A stretch of DNA of 61,609 nt from an uncultured Clostridium sp. (GCA_900547035.1 URFM01000016.1:1-61609), one strand, 5' to 3'; counted from the stretch's first letter, positions 33,207-41,822 are shown. Numbers and translations: made by a program. Notes: generated by a model not told the origin, from the sequence alone.

Positions 33207-33935
33207 GTGGTGGACAGCGTCCTCCATTCTCCCCGGGTCGGAGACATCCACTACTGCGTATACGTTCCGGAAAGCTACGACGGCAGCCGGGACTACGCCC
33301 TTTATATCACCCTTCCCGGTTATCAGAGACTGTATTTTCAGGGAGCGGGAGTCAACATCCAAACGGAGGAATTTGCCTTTACCGCCCAGGAGTACAACGA
33401 ACAGATGATCATTGTGGCGCCCCAGCTGGAGGATTGGGGAAGGACCTCCGCTGACAAGACCATTGCCCTGACGGAATATTTCCTTAAGAATTACGCCATT
33501 GACCGGGACCGGGTTTACATCAGCGGGTATTCCGGCGGAGGAGAGACCTTGTCCCTGGTGCTGGATGAAAGGCCTGAGCTTTACACGGCGGCCCTGATGT
33601 GCAGTTCCCGGTGGGACGGAGGCTATGAGGCGGTTACGGAGACGGAGACGCCGGTTTACTTCGTCATCGGGGAGTCGGATGAATACTATGGCGCTCAGCC
33701 CTTCCGCCAGGCTTACGAGGAAATCCGAAGCCGCTATGAGGCCATGGGACTGACGGAAGGAGAAATAGACCGGCTTGTGGCGCTGGATGTAAAGCCTGCC
33801 TCCTACTTTCGGGAGGGAGGAGTAAGCACTCAGCACGGAGGCGGCGCACAGCTGTTCTGCCGGGATGAAGGCGTCATGGGCTGGCTGTTTGGAACACACT
33901 GGAAAGATACTGGAAGAAGGGAGCGAACAAGATGA
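33207..33935 (+). CDS. Alpha/beta-hydrolase (esterase), probably missing its native N-terminus
   Basis: A 242-residue hydrolase with the nucleophile elbow 'GYSGGGE' (GxSxG), Asp in 'GESDEYYG' and His in 'STQHGGG', as in the esterase-D/PHB-depolymerase-like group. It has no signal peptide and no good ribosome site; the only starts are GTGs at 33204 and 33207. The reading frame is open further upstream to 33138 and would be continuous with the cupin gene if the C6 tract at 33153-33158 had one more base. I think it is the C-terminal part of a cupin-esterase lipoprotein, split by an indel or by a sequencing error. Confidence 0.72.
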   Translation: MVDSVLHSPRVGDIHYCVYVPESYDGSRDYALYITLPGYQRLYFQGAGVNIQTEEFAFTAQEYNEQMIIVAPQLEDWGRTSADKTIALTEYFLKNYAIDRDRVYISGYSGGGETLSLVLDERPELYTAALMCSSRWDGGYEAVTETETPVYFVIGESDEYYGAQPFRQAYEEIRSRYEAMGLTEGEIDRLVALDVKPASYFREGGVSTQHGGGAQLFCRDEGVMGWLFGTHWKDTGRRERTR

Positions 33936-35557
33936 GAAAACATGGATTTGCGGGAATTTTCCTGGCGGGAATGGCCGCGGCGGTGCTGCTGGCCGGCTGC
34001 GGCAGTTCTCAGGAGCAGGAGACTGCGGGGACAACGGAGACGGCGGCCTCCACTGAGGCGGAGCAGACTTCATCGGAAGCGGAGAGCCAGGAAACAGAGG
34101 AGCAGGCGCCTGTTTCAGCCTTCTCAGATGTGCCGGAGGACTACTGGGCGGCGGAGGCCATCAACGGGCTTGCGGACATGGGAATCATCCCCGCCGGAGG
34201 AGAATTCCGTCCGGATGATTTGGTCACCAGGGGAGAGTACGCCCAGATGGTGGCTCCCGCCTTTGACATTAATACGGATTTGGCGGCGGCCGGCAGCGGC
34301 TACACAGATGTAGGGGAAGACAATCCTCTGTACCAGGCCATTCTGACGGCCGGACCCTACATCGTTTCAGGAGATACCTTCGATGAACGCCACGGGGTGG
34401 ACCGGGAAACGGCGGTGGCAGCCATCATGAGAGCCATCGGCTATACCCAGAGAGAAACGCAGGTTACCTTCGCGGACGCCCAGGACATTGACCAGGAGGA
34501 CCAGATGTACGTCGGCTTCGCCCAGGAAATCGGCCTGGCCCAGGCGGATGAAAACGGGAATTTCAATCCCAAGGAGGAGATTACCCGGGCAGAGGCGGCC
34601 AGTCTGGTTTACACGGCGGCTGTTTACAAGGGAGACCCGGAACGGCCCAGCGGAAATGTGGGGGAGGATGGAAGCACCCAGGAAGATTCGGATGCTTCGG
34701 TGGTCTACATGACCACGGATATCAGCCCCGAGGGATTGATGCGTATCTATGAGGCCCTGGACTGGCAGCCGGAGGGAAATGTGGGCGTAAAGATGTCCAC
34801 CGGAGAAGCGGGCGGAGAATATTACCTGCACCCGGACTTTATCGCCGACCTGGTCCATGAGGTAAACGGGACCATTATCGAGTGCAACACGGCCTACGGC
34901 GGCTCCAGAGCCACCACGGCGCTCCACCGTCAGACCATCGAGGACCACGGGTTCAATGAAATCGCCCAGGTGGACATTATGGACGAGGAAGGCTCCATGG
35001 AGATTCCGGCGGTTCCGGGAAGCGTTCATCTGGAGAAGGACATCGTGGGCTCCCATCTGGCCAACTATGATTCCATCCTGGTGCTGTCCCACTTTAAGGG
35101 CCATGCCATGGGAGGATTCGGCGGAGCGCTGAAGAACATTTCCATCGGCATCGCTTCCCAGAATGGAAAAATGTACATCCATTCCGGCGGGACCCAGGAT
35201 GAAAAATTCATCCCCGGCGACCAGAACGCCTTTCTGGAGTCCATGGCCGAGGCGGCGGGAGCAGTGATGCAGAACAAGGAAGGCCACATGGTCTACATCA
35301 GCGTGATGAACAATCTGTCGGTGGACTGCGACTGCGATTCCAGCCCGGAGGAGCCGGACATGCACGACATCGGAATCCTGGCCTCCTACGACCCGGTGGC
35401 CCTGGACCGGGCCTGCGTGGACTTGGTTTACGCGGCGCCGGACAGCGCTCAGCTGGTACAGCGGATTGAATCTAGGAACGGGACCTTAATCCTGGACCAC
35501 GCCGAGGAGCTGGGTATGGGCTCTCAGACCTACCAGCTGGTCAGCATCGACCAGTAA
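33932..35557 (+). CDS. Lipoprotein with SLH repeats and DUF362 domain
   Basis: A 541-residue lipoprotein (lipobox 'LLAGC', Cys at about 23). After an acidic Ser/Thr linker come three SLH-type repeats (about 64-245: 'FSDVPEDYWAAEAINGLADMGII', 'EITRAEAASLVY' in parts), which bind secondary cell-wall polymer, and then a DUF362 domain (about 250-541) with 'HFKGHAMGGFGGALKN' and the cysteine motif 'DCDCDSS' followed by 'DIGILASYDPVALDRA'. DUF362 proteins are usually cytosolic and often carry ferredoxin clusters; this one lacks the ferredoxin part. It overlaps the esterase gene by four bases. A wall-attached redox or metal-handling role is inferred. Confidence 0.85.
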   Translation: MRKHGFAGIFLAGMAAAVLLAGCGSSQEQETAGTTETAASTEAEQTSSEAESQETEEQAPVSAFSDVPEDYWAAEAINGLADMGIIPAGGEFRPDDLVTRGEYAQMVAPAFDINTDLAAAGSGYTDVGEDNPLYQAILTAGPYIVSGDTFDERHGVDRETAVAAIMRAIGYTQRETQVTFADAQDIDQEDQMYVGFAQEIGLAQADENGNFNPKEEITRAEAASLVYTAAVYKGDPERPSGNVGEDGSTQEDSDASVVYMTTDISPEGLMRIYEALDWQPEGNVGVKMSTGEAGGEYYLHPDFIADLVHEVNGTIIECNTAYGGSRATTALHRQTIEDHGFNEIAQVDIMDEEGSMEIPAVPGSVHLEKDIVGSHLANYDSILVLSHFKGHAMGGFGGALKNISIGIASQNGKMYIHSGGTQDEKFIPGDQNAFLESMAEAAGAVMQNKEGHMVYISVMNNLSVDCDCDSSPEEPDMHDIGILASYDPVALDRACVDLVYAAPDSAQLVQRIESRNGTLILDHAEELGMGSQTYQLVSIDQ

Positions 35558-35582
35558 AAATCAGGAGAAAAGAGGGGAGAAC

Positions 35583-36488
35583 ATGATTTGGGACAATCTT
35601 CACCGGGAATTTGTCTACTTATGGTACTACTTTGATGTACAGCTGCGCCAGATTGCCGGCTACTGGATTTGGGGCATGATTTTAGGCTCCGCCATCTCGG
35701 TGTTCGCCAAGGACCGGATTCACGGAGTCCTGGCAGGACTGAAGGAGAAAAAGCTGGGCGTTCTGAGGATTATCCCGGCCTGTCTTCTGGGAATCGCCTC
35801 CCCTCTGTGCATGTACGGGACCATCCCCCTGGCGGCTTCCTTTTCCCGCCAGGGGATGCGGGACGACTGGCTGGCCTCCTTTATGATGGCCTCCATCCTC
35901 CTCAATCCCCAGTTGATTCTCTACAGCACGGCCCTGGGGCCGGAGGCTCTGGCGGTGCGGATTATCTCCTGCACGGTCTGCGGCATCCTGGCAGGCATAG
36001 CGGTGAACCTGTTTTTCCGAGAAAAGGGATTTTTTAATTTTGAGAGCTTCGGCGACCCGGTGAGCCGCGATACGGACCCCAATCTCCTGCTGCGTTTCCT
36101 GAAAAACCTGGGCCGGAACATCAAGGCGACGGGCCCCTATTTCCTCATCGGCGTGCTGCTGTCCGCGCTGTTCCAGCGGTATGTGCCAAGCGACCTGGTG
36201 GCGGGGCTCTTTGGGGAAAATGAAGGGTTCGGAGTCCTGATGGCGGCTACCATCGGGGTACCCCTATACGTCTGCGGAGGAGGGACCATCCCGCTCCTTC
36301 TGGAGTGGATGATGGACGGCATGAGCCTGGGCTCGGCGGCGGCCTTTATGGTGACGGGACCTGCCACCAAGATTACCAATCTGGGAGCCCTAAAGATTGT
36401 GCTGGGCGCCCGGAATTTCTTCCTGTATATCGGATTTGTGATTCTCTTCTCCTTCGTGACAGGAATTGTGGTAAACGCGGTGCTGTAG
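35583..36488 (+). CDS. Permease of the ArsP/DUF318 family
   Basis: A 301-residue membrane protein with about eight helices. The two-fold repeat signatures 'SPLCMYGTIPLA' and 'LYVCGGGTIPLL', each with a cysteine, and 'GPATKITNLGALK' match the ArsP_1/DUF318 permeases, some of which export organoarsenicals or metals; many have no known substrate. It is the last gene of the operon and is followed within 10 bases by copy 4 of the palindromic element, which may end the transcript. The substrate presumably relates to the surface enzymes encoded upstream. Confidence 0.83.
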   Translation: MIWDNLHREFVYLWYYFDVQLRQIAGYWIWGMILGSAISVFAKDRIHGVLAGLKEKKLGVLRIIPACLLGIASPLCMYGTIPLAASFSRQGMRDDWLASFMMASILLNPQLILYSTALGPEALAVRIISCTVCGILAGIAVNLFFREKGFFNFESFGDPVSRDTDPNLLLRFLKNLGRNIKATGPYFLIGVLLSALFQRYVPSDLVAGLFGENEGFGVLMAATIGVPLYVCGGGTIPLLLEWMMDGMSLGSAAAFMVTGPATKITNLGALKIVLGARNFFLYIGFVILFSFVTGIVVNAVL

Positions 36489-36498
36489 GAAACGATTC

Positions 36499-36654
36499 GT
36501 AACAGTTCAGGACGGCGGGAAAGTGATGGCAAAAACAGGCGTTAAGCTTGCTTATAAGTATGCTTTTGCCATCACTTTCACATCGGATGGACATCCGATG
36601 CTTCTTGTCCGGCCTTAGCCGGGCAAGAAGATACCCGCCGTCCTGAACAGTTAC
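36499..36654 (+). repeat. Palindromic element, copy 4 (best preserved, 156 bp)
   Basis: The terminal inverted repeat of 21 bases has one mismatch (GTAACAGTTCAGGACGG... against ...CCGTCCTGAACAGTTAC). Inside are hairpin A (36520-36580; arm AAGTGATGGCAAAA, loop near AAGCTTGCTTATAAG, arm TTTTGCCATCACTT), hairpin B (36581-36600; CATCGGATG-GA-CATCCGATG) and hairpin C (36601-36630; CTTCTTGTCCGGCC/...GCCGGGCAAGAAG). Together they form a closed four-way, cloverleaf-like fold. It directly follows the permease gene and could terminate that operon. Confidence 0.9.
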
Positions 36655-36676
36655 GAAAAATTCAACGAAAAAACGC

Positions 36677-36707
36677 TTGACCGGTTGTTACAACCGGAAG
36701 TTATAAT
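36677..36707 (+). promoter_or_regulatory. MerR-type promoter with 19-bp spacer and dyad operator
   Basis: TTGACC (36677-36682), a 19-bp spacer, and TATAAT (36702-36707). The perfect dyad CCGGTTGTTACAACCGG (36681-36697) fills the spacer. An overlong spacer with a dyad between the boxes is the hallmark of promoters activated by DNA untwisting by MerR-family regulators. No MerR gene is present in the window. Confidence 0.8.
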
Positions 36708-36734
36708 TGGCATAACAGTTCAGGAGGACTGAAA

Positions 36735-38222
36735 ATGAAAACCAGAATTTTAGGAAAAGATTTAAAAGTATCCGCAGTAGGATTGGGCTGCATGGGAATG
36801 AGCCATGCCTACGGCCCGGCGTCCGACGAAAAGGAAATGAGCCGGCTTCTGGCCCAGGCGGTGGAGCTGAGGTATACGTTTTTTGATACGGCGGAGGTCT
36901 ACGGGACGCCGGAAAATCCCCACCACAATGAGGAACTGCTGGGAAGGGCCTTAAAGCCGTTTGGCAGCCGGATTGTGCTGGCAACCAAATGCGGAATCCG
37001 CTTTGACGAGACTTCGGATGCGGTCAACAAGCCGCTGATTCCCGACAGACGGCCGGAAACCATCAAGCGGTCGGCGGAAGGGTCCTTAAAGCGCCTTCAG
37101 ACGGACTGCCTGGATTTGTACTATATCCACCGGGTTGACCCGGAGGTCCCCATTGAGGAGACGGCAGGCGCCATGGCGGAGCTGATTCAGCAGGGAAAGA
37201 TTACCCACTGGGGCATTTCCGAGGCAAATGAGGAAATCCTCCGCCGGGCCCATAAGGTCTGCCCCGTGACGGCGGTCCAGAACCGGTACTCCATGATGTA
37301 CCGGGACTATGAGGAAATGTTCGGGGTGCTGGAGGAGCTTCAGGTAGGCTTTGTGGCATTTTCTCCCCTGGCAAACGGGCTTTTGTCCGCCAGGTATGAC
37401 CAAAATTCTCATTTCCGGAAGGGAACGGATTACCGCAGCGCCATGCCGCAGTTTTCCGCCGAGGGAATGGAGCAGAATCGTCAGCTGCTTGAGCGCCTGC
37501 AGGAAATCGCCCGCGAGAAGAATGCCACTCCGGCCCAGATTTCCCTGGCCTGGATGATGGCTAAAAAGCCCTGGATTGTTCCGATTCCGGGGACAAGGAA
37601 GTATGACCGTCTGGCGGAAAACGCCGGGGCTGCGGCGCTGGAGCTGACGGAGGACGAAGTAAAGGAACTGGATCATATGCTGAACCGTTCCTGGACAAAG
37701 AACCTTTCAAAGGGAACATACGGAAGACGGCGCCTGATTCAGACCATTGTGGTGGTCCTGATCCTGCTCTCCATGCTGGGCTCTATGGTCAGCGGAATCA
37801 TCCTTTCCCGCCATATTTTCCGCTTCCTCCCCATAAGGGGAGGGGTGTCCGCGGCGCGTATCCTCCACATGCTCTGCGCTTACTGGGGATTCATGCTGAT
37901 GTCCCTCCATCTGGGCTTTCACTGGAATATGATTTTGGGAATGATGAGGCGGAAATTTGGCCCTCTGCCTTTGGCGGGACGCAGGCTGGTCCGGATTCTG
38001 GGACTGGCCGTGGGCGCTTACGGGATTTACGCTTTTTGGAAGCGGGAGATCGGGACCTACATGTTTCTGCAGAGTCATTTTGTATTTTTCGATTATGAGG
38101 AGCCTTTCGTGTGGTTTTTGCTGGATTACATTGCGGTGATGGGATTGTTCGTCCTGGCGGGCTGCGGGCTCTGGTCTTTGCTGGGAGAACCAAAAGGGAA
38201 AAAAGCTTGTGATAAAAAATAA
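36735..38222 (+). CDS. Aldo/keto reductase fused to C-terminal DUF4405 membrane domain
   Basis: A 495-residue chimera. Residues 1-313 are an aldo/keto reductase with the catalytic tetrad Asp51, Tyr56, Lys85 and His132. At about 314-318 ('DHMLN') it passes into the middle of a DUF4405 membrane protein ('RSWTKNLSKGTYGRRRLIQT'), giving four helices (about 334-358, 376-396, 417-436, 457-482) with histidines 360, 378, 392 and 396 that could bind heme. The last residues of the reductase and the first helices of DUF4405 are missing, so this looks like an in-frame deletion between two formerly adjacent genes. GGAGG lies at 36723-36727. It may couple NADPH-dependent carbonyl reduction to membrane electron flow. 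Confidence 0.85.
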   Translation: MKTRILGKDLKVSAVGLGCMGMSHAYGPASDEKEMSRLLAQAVELRYTFFDTAEVYGTPENPHHNEELLGRALKPFGSRIVLATKCGIRFDETSDAVNKPLIPDRRPETIKRSAEGSLKRLQTDCLDLYYIHRVDPEVPIEETAGAMAELIQQGKITHWGISEANEEILRRAHKVCPVTAVQNRYSMMYRDYEEMFGVLEELQVGFVAFSPLANGLLSARYDQNSHFRKGTDYRSAMPQFSAEGMEQNRQLLERLQEIAREKNATPAQISLAWMMAKKPWIVPIPGTRKYDRLAENAGAAALELTEDEVKELDHMLNRSWTKNLSKGTYGRRRLIQTIVVVLILLSMLGSMVSGIILSRHIFRFLPIRGGVSAARILHMLCAYWGFMLMSLHLGFHWNMILGMMRRKFGPLPLAGRRLVRILGLAVGAYGIYAFWKREIGTYMFLQSHFVFFDYEEPFVWFLLDYIAVMGLFVLAGCGLWSLLGEPKGKKACDKK

Positions 38223-38398
38223 TGGAAGAAAAGCCGAAAGAAATCAACGAAGAAAAGCGGAGCATCTGGATTTCCCATTCAAAATGCTGCATTTCCTTTG
38301 GAAAGAAAGCGGATTATGAACGGGTATTGTTCCTGGATGACGGCGACATGTGGAGATATATTTATCGATTTGTGGAGCGAGGTTACCGGATTCAGTAG
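38222..38398 (+). CDS. Small protein of unknown function (58 aa)
   Basis: A short gene whose ATG overlaps the stop of the reductase fusion (TAATG), so it is translationally coupled. The product is basic at the N-terminus ('MEEKPKEINEEKRS'), has a Cys-Cys pair ('SKCCISFG') and ends in an aromatic, amphipathic segment 'DDGDMWRYIYRFVERGYRIQ'. I do not recognise a family. It lies in the same unit as the reductase and the secreted flavodoxin. Confidence 0.62.
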   Translation: MEEKPKEINEEKRSIWISHSKCCISFGKKADYERVLFLDDGDMWRYIYRFVERGYRIQ

Positions 38399-38431
38399 AA
38401 ACGGTTAATCCATAAAGGAAGGAGAATCAAC

Positions 38432-39292
38432 ATGAGAAAGAACGTTTTGAAACTGATGATGTCAACGCTGGCAGCGGCCTCACTGATGGCTTCTACCGCG
38501 TTCGCGGCAGGCTGGACTCTGGGACAGGGGGACAATCAGTCCCGCTGGTGGTATGATTTGGGAAACGGCCAGTACTACGGAAGCCAGAACCAGGCGGTGG
38601 AGTGGCAGTGGCTGGATGGAAACAATGATGGGACCGCAGAGTGCTATGCCTTTGACAGCCAGGGATGGATGTACGCGAACACCACCACGCCGGACGGCTA
38701 TGAGGTAAACGGCGACGGAGCCTGGACGGTGAACGGGGCGGTACAGACCATGGCGGTGGCGGCAGGATACGCCGGGACCAGAGGACAGGCTGCGGACCAG
38801 ACGGCAGAGCAGCCGGAATCAGACAGCCGCATCCTGGTAGCTTATTTCTCCAAGACGGGAAATACCCGGGAGGCCGCCGTTCAGATTCAGGCTGCTGCGG
38901 GAGGAGACCTCTTTGAAATTACCGTGGCGGACCCGTACCCGGACAGCTATCAGGAAACCGTGGACCGGGCCAGAGAGGAGCTGGACCAGAACGCCAGACC
39001 GGCCTTATCCTCCACCGTTCCCAATATGGCGGATTACGACGTCATCATCCTGGGATACCCTATCTGGTGGCATACGGAGCCCATGGCAATCAACACCTTC
39101 CTGGAGTCCTATGACCTGACGGGCAAGACCATCCTGCCTTTCTGTACCAGCGGGGGAAGCAGCATCGAGGAGAGCATGCCCGATTTGCGGCAGATTGCAC
39201 AGTCCGGAGGCGCTGTGGTGGGAACCGGACTGACGGCCAATTCCCTGACGGAGAGTGAGATTGACAGCTGGCTGAGCAGCAATGGGATTTAA
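38432..39292 (+). CDS. Secreted flavodoxin with wall-binding-like N-terminus
   Basis: A 286-residue exported protein. Residues 1-25 are a signal peptide ('ASTAFAA'). Residues 26-100 carry aromatic-glycine segments ('RWWYDLGNGQYYGSQNQ', 'WQWLDGNNDGT') of the cell-wall-binding type. Residues about 130-286 are a flavodoxin domain with the FMN phosphate loop 'YFSKTGNTRE', 'GYPIWWHTEPMAI' and 'FCTSGGSS'. Flavodoxins normally work in the cytosol; export of the apo-protein would need FMN outside or a different role. It is the last gene of the MerR-type promoter unit and ends in a strong terminator shared with ftsH. Confidence 0.85.
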   Translation: MRKNVLKLMMSTLAAASLMASTAFAAGWTLGQGDNQSRWWYDLGNGQYYGSQNQAVEWQWLDGNNDGTAECYAFDSQGWMYANTTTPDGYEVNGDGAWTVNGAVQTMAVAAGYAGTRGQAADQTAEQPESDSRILVAYFSKTGNTREAAVQIQAAAGGDLFEITVADPYPDSYQETVDRAREELDQNARPALSSTVPNMADYDVIILGYPIWWHTEPMAINTFLESYDLTGKTILPFCTSGGSSIEESMPDLRQIAQSGGAVVGTGLTANSLTESEIDSWLSSNGI

Positions 39293-39306
39293 AAAATAGA
39301 AAATGC

Positions 39307-39351
39307 AAAAGACCCCTGGGGCAGCGATTTATCTGCCTCTGGGGTCTTTTC
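39307..39351. terminator. Bidirectional terminator between flavodoxin and ftsH
   Basis: AAAAGACCCC...GGGGTCTTTT: a GC-rich stem with A and T runs on both sides, placed between two converging genes. Confidence 0.88.
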
Positions 39352-39361
39352 AACGGTATTA

Positions 39362-41197
39362 TCAGTTTTGCAGTTCTGAGTTCTGACTCAAGATTTTCAT
39401 AAACTCGTCGCCGGTGATGGTTTCTTGCTCGTAGAGGTATTTGGCCAGCTCGTCCAGCTTTCTGCGGTTCTCCGTGAGGATTTGCAGAGCCTTCTGGTGC
39501 TGGGTCTTTACCAGCTCCACTACCTGGCGGTCAATCTGGGCCTGAGTCTCGGCGGAGCAGGCCAGGGAGGTATCGCCGCCCAGATACTGGTTGGTGACCG
39601 TTTCCATGGCTACCATGTCAAATTCCTTGCTCATGCCGTAGCGGGTAATCATGGCCCGGGCCAGCTTGGTGGCCTGTTCGATATCGTTGGAAGCGCCGGT
39701 GGAGGCGGACTTAAAGATTAATTCCTCCGCGGCACGTCCGCCGGTGAGGGTGGCAATTTTGTTTTCCAGCTCCTCCTGGCTCATCAGGTAATGGTTCCCT
39801 TCATCCACCTGCATGGTGTAGCCCAGGGCTCCGGAGGTACGGGGCACAATGGTGATTTTCTGCACCGGGGCGGAGTGGGTCTGAAGGGCGGCCACCAGGG
39901 CGTGTCCGATTTCGTGGTAGGCCACAATCACTTTTTCCTTGTCGGTTAAAATGGCGTTCTTCTTCTGGTATCCGGCGATGACCACCTCGATGCTCTCCTC
40001 CAAGTCCGCCTGGGTGGCGAAGCGCCGCCCGTCCCGGACAGCACGGAGGGCCGCCTCGTTGACGATGTTGGCCAGCTCAGCGCCGGAAGCGCCGGAGGCC
40101 ATGCGGGCGATTTTGTTCCAGTCCACATTGTCCCCTACCTTAATCTTTCTGGCGTGAACCCGGAGAATGGCTTCACGTCCCGCCAGGTCGGGCAGTTCTA
40201 CCGGTACGCGGCGGTCGAAACGTCCCGGACGGGTCAGGGCCGGGTCCAGGGATTCCGGACGGTTGGTGGCGGCCAGAATGATAACGCCGGTATTTTCCTC
40301 GAATCCGTCCATCTCCGTCAGCAGCTGGTTTAAGGTCTGCTCGCGCTCGTCGTTTCCGCCCAGCTGTCCGTCACGTTTCTTTCCGATGGCGTCAATCTCG
40401 TCGATAAATACGATGCAGGGGGCCTTCTCTTTGGCCTGCTTAAACAGATCCCGGACCTTGGAGGCGCCCATGCCCACGAACATTTCCACAAATTCAGAGC
40501 CGGACATAGAGAAGAAGGGAACGTTAGCCTCCCCGGCTACGGCCTTAGCCAGCATGGTTTTACCGGTTCCTGGAGGGCCTACCAGCAGAATGCCTTTGGG
40601 CATGGAAGCGCCGATTTCCCGGTATTTGCCGGGATCGTGGAGATACTCCACAATTTCCGCCAGATTTTCCTTGGCCTCGTCCTCTCCGGCTACGTCGGAG
40701 AATTTGATGCCCTCCGAAGATTTAACATAAATTTTGGCGTTGCTCTTTCCCATGCCGAACATCATGGAGTTAGGGCCGCCTGCGTTCTTCATCATCCGTT
40801 TGGTCATGTAATTGCCCAGGGCGACGAAAATGACGATGGGCAGCACCCAGCTTACAAGGATGGATACCAGCGGATCCGCCTGCTCGATGATTTCACCGTT
40901 AAATATGGCGCCGGACTCATAAAGACGGGCGGTAAGGTCATTATCCGGCATCATGCCGGTCTTGTAGACGGCGGTGCCATCTTTGTTTGTAAAGACGATG
41001 CGGTTTTCTGTTTCCTGGACCTCTACCTGACCGATTTCTTTATTTTCCGCCATAGTCATAAAGGTGCCGTAATCCACCTCCTGGACCCGGCGTTCGGCGA
41101 TTTGGGGCATAGCCAGAAAATTAAACAGAAGCAGAAGCAGAAGGGCAATGCTGTAATAATACAGCAGCGGCTTCTTAGGTGTTTTTACTTCATTCAT
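39362..41197 (-). CDS. ftsH: ATP-dependent zinc metalloprotease FtsH
   Basis: Membrane-bound AAA protease that degrades misfolded membrane proteins and regulators. The 611 residues contain two helices (12-30, 109-128) flanking a small outer domain, the AAA module with Walker A 'GPPGTGKT' (207-214), Walker B '[10 protein letters not shown]' and the second region of homology 'RPGRFDR', and the M41 protease with 'HEIGH' (428-432). The C-terminus 'SQNSELQN' lacks the long acidic tail of some homologues. It lies 17 bases after a small hypothetical gene with which it forms an operon. It is not next to tilS-hpt, its usual location in Firmicutes, so it may be a second, accessory FtsH. Confidence 0.95.
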   Translation of the reverse strand: MNEVKTPKKPLLYYYSIALLLLLLFNFLAMPQIAERRVQEVDYGTFMTMAENKEIGQVEVQETENRIVFTNKDGTAVYKTGMMPDNDLTARLYESGAIFNGEIIEQADPLVSILVSWVLPIVIFVALGNYMTKRMMKNAGGPNSMMFGMGKSNAKIYVKSSEGIKFSDVAGEDEAKENLAEIVEYLHDPGKYREIGASMPKGILLVGPPGTGKTMLAKAVAGEANVPFFSMSGSEFVEMFVGMGASKVRDLFKQAKEKAPCIVFIDEIDAIGKKRDGQLGGNDEREQTLNQLLTEMDGFEENTGVIILAATNRPESLDPALTRPGRFDRRVPVELPDLAGREAILRVHARKIKVGDNVDWNKIARMASGASGAELANIVNEAALRAVRDGRRFATQADLEESIEVVIAGYQKKNAILTDKEKVIVAYHEIGHALVAALQTHSAPVQKITIVPRTSGALGYTMQVDEGNHYLMSQEELENKIATLTGGRAAEELIFKSASTGASNDIEQATKLARAMITRYGMSKEFDMVAMETVTNQYLGGDTSLACSAETQAQIDRQVVELVKTQHQKALQILTENRRKLDELAKYLYEQETITGDEFMKILSQNSELQN

Positions 41198-41214
41198 ATA
41201 GGAAATCCCTCCTT

Positions 41215-41664
41215 TTATTGGCTCCTTTCATTTTGTTCCTCATCAGCCTCTTGCTGAAGCTTTAAGGCGGACAGGGCGCAGGCTAGGGCGTATCGCATGG
41301 ACTGGGTTGCGAAGTCGAGGGCGTATTCCGCATAGAGAGCAGCAGCCTCCGCCTGCTCCCTGGTCTTCGTTTGACCGCTGCCCTTTAAATCCCTGCACAT
41401 AGCTCCCCGGAACAGCTTCTCCGCCTTTCGGCCATATTCCAGCTGAGCTTTTGCCAGAGAGGAAACAGAGGGAAGACGGCTGTTTTGAGCGGACAGCTCC
41501 AACAGACGGTGTTGGGCGTGAATATCATCCTCAATCTCTTCCAGTTTACGGCGAATTTTATCCGGTCCCTTTTCCTGACAGATGGATATGGTGCTTTGCA
41601 GAAGGCCGTATTCTTTTTCCAATTCACAAAGTTTTACAGCAAAAATTCCTTCTTTCAGCTGCAT
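41215..41664 (-). CDS. Hypothetical helical protein upstream of ftsH
   Basis: About 149 residues from the ATG at 41664 (an upstream in-frame ATG at 41697 lacks a ribosome site). It is soluble and helical with a coiled-coil-like segment 'KIRRKLEEIEDDIHAQHRLLEL' in part, and an alanine-rich C-terminal half ('EAAALYAEYALDFATQSM'). No family recognised. It is probably co-transcribed with ftsH, so it might be a substrate adaptor, but there is no direct evidence. Confidence 0.65.
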   Translation of the reverse strand: MQLKEGIFAVKLCELEKEYGLLQSTISICQEKGPDKIRRKLEEIEDDIHAQHRLLELSAQNSRLPSVSSLAKAQLEYGRKAEKLFRGAMCRDLKGSGQTKTREQAEAAALYAEYALDFATQSMRYALACALSALKLQQEADEEQNERSQ

Positions 41665-41732
41665 AGATGATAGAATCCCCTCTTTCTTTTGAAACATACG
41701 GGCAGGTTCGAAAACCAGTGCCTTACCATATG

Positions 41733-41741
41733 GTTATAGCA
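41733..41741 (-). promoter_or_regulatory. Possible extended -10 promoter for the ftsH operon
   Basis: Minus strand TGCTATAAC, one base from the extended -10 consensus, about 70 bp before the start codon. No clear -35. Confidence 0.4.
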
Positions 41742-41797
41742 GGGTTTTTGGGAAAAAGCCACTGTCAGATTATCGGTTTTGTATTGACAAAAGGGAA

Positions 41798-41822
41798 GGA
41801 GTGTCAAAAAGTATGACACTCC
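41798..41822 (-). terminator. Stem-loop after TetR gene
   Basis: GGAGTGTCA pairs perfectly with TGACACTCC around a seven-base loop. The T-tract is poor, so it may be a weak terminator or an operator-like dyad. Confidence 0.5.

Noticed and set aside
36714..36728. ACAGTTCAGGAGGAC before the reductase start resembles the end of the palindromic elements
   Set aside because: The match stops at the ribosome site and no hairpins follow, so it is more likely chance or a shared GGAGG motif than a sixth copy.
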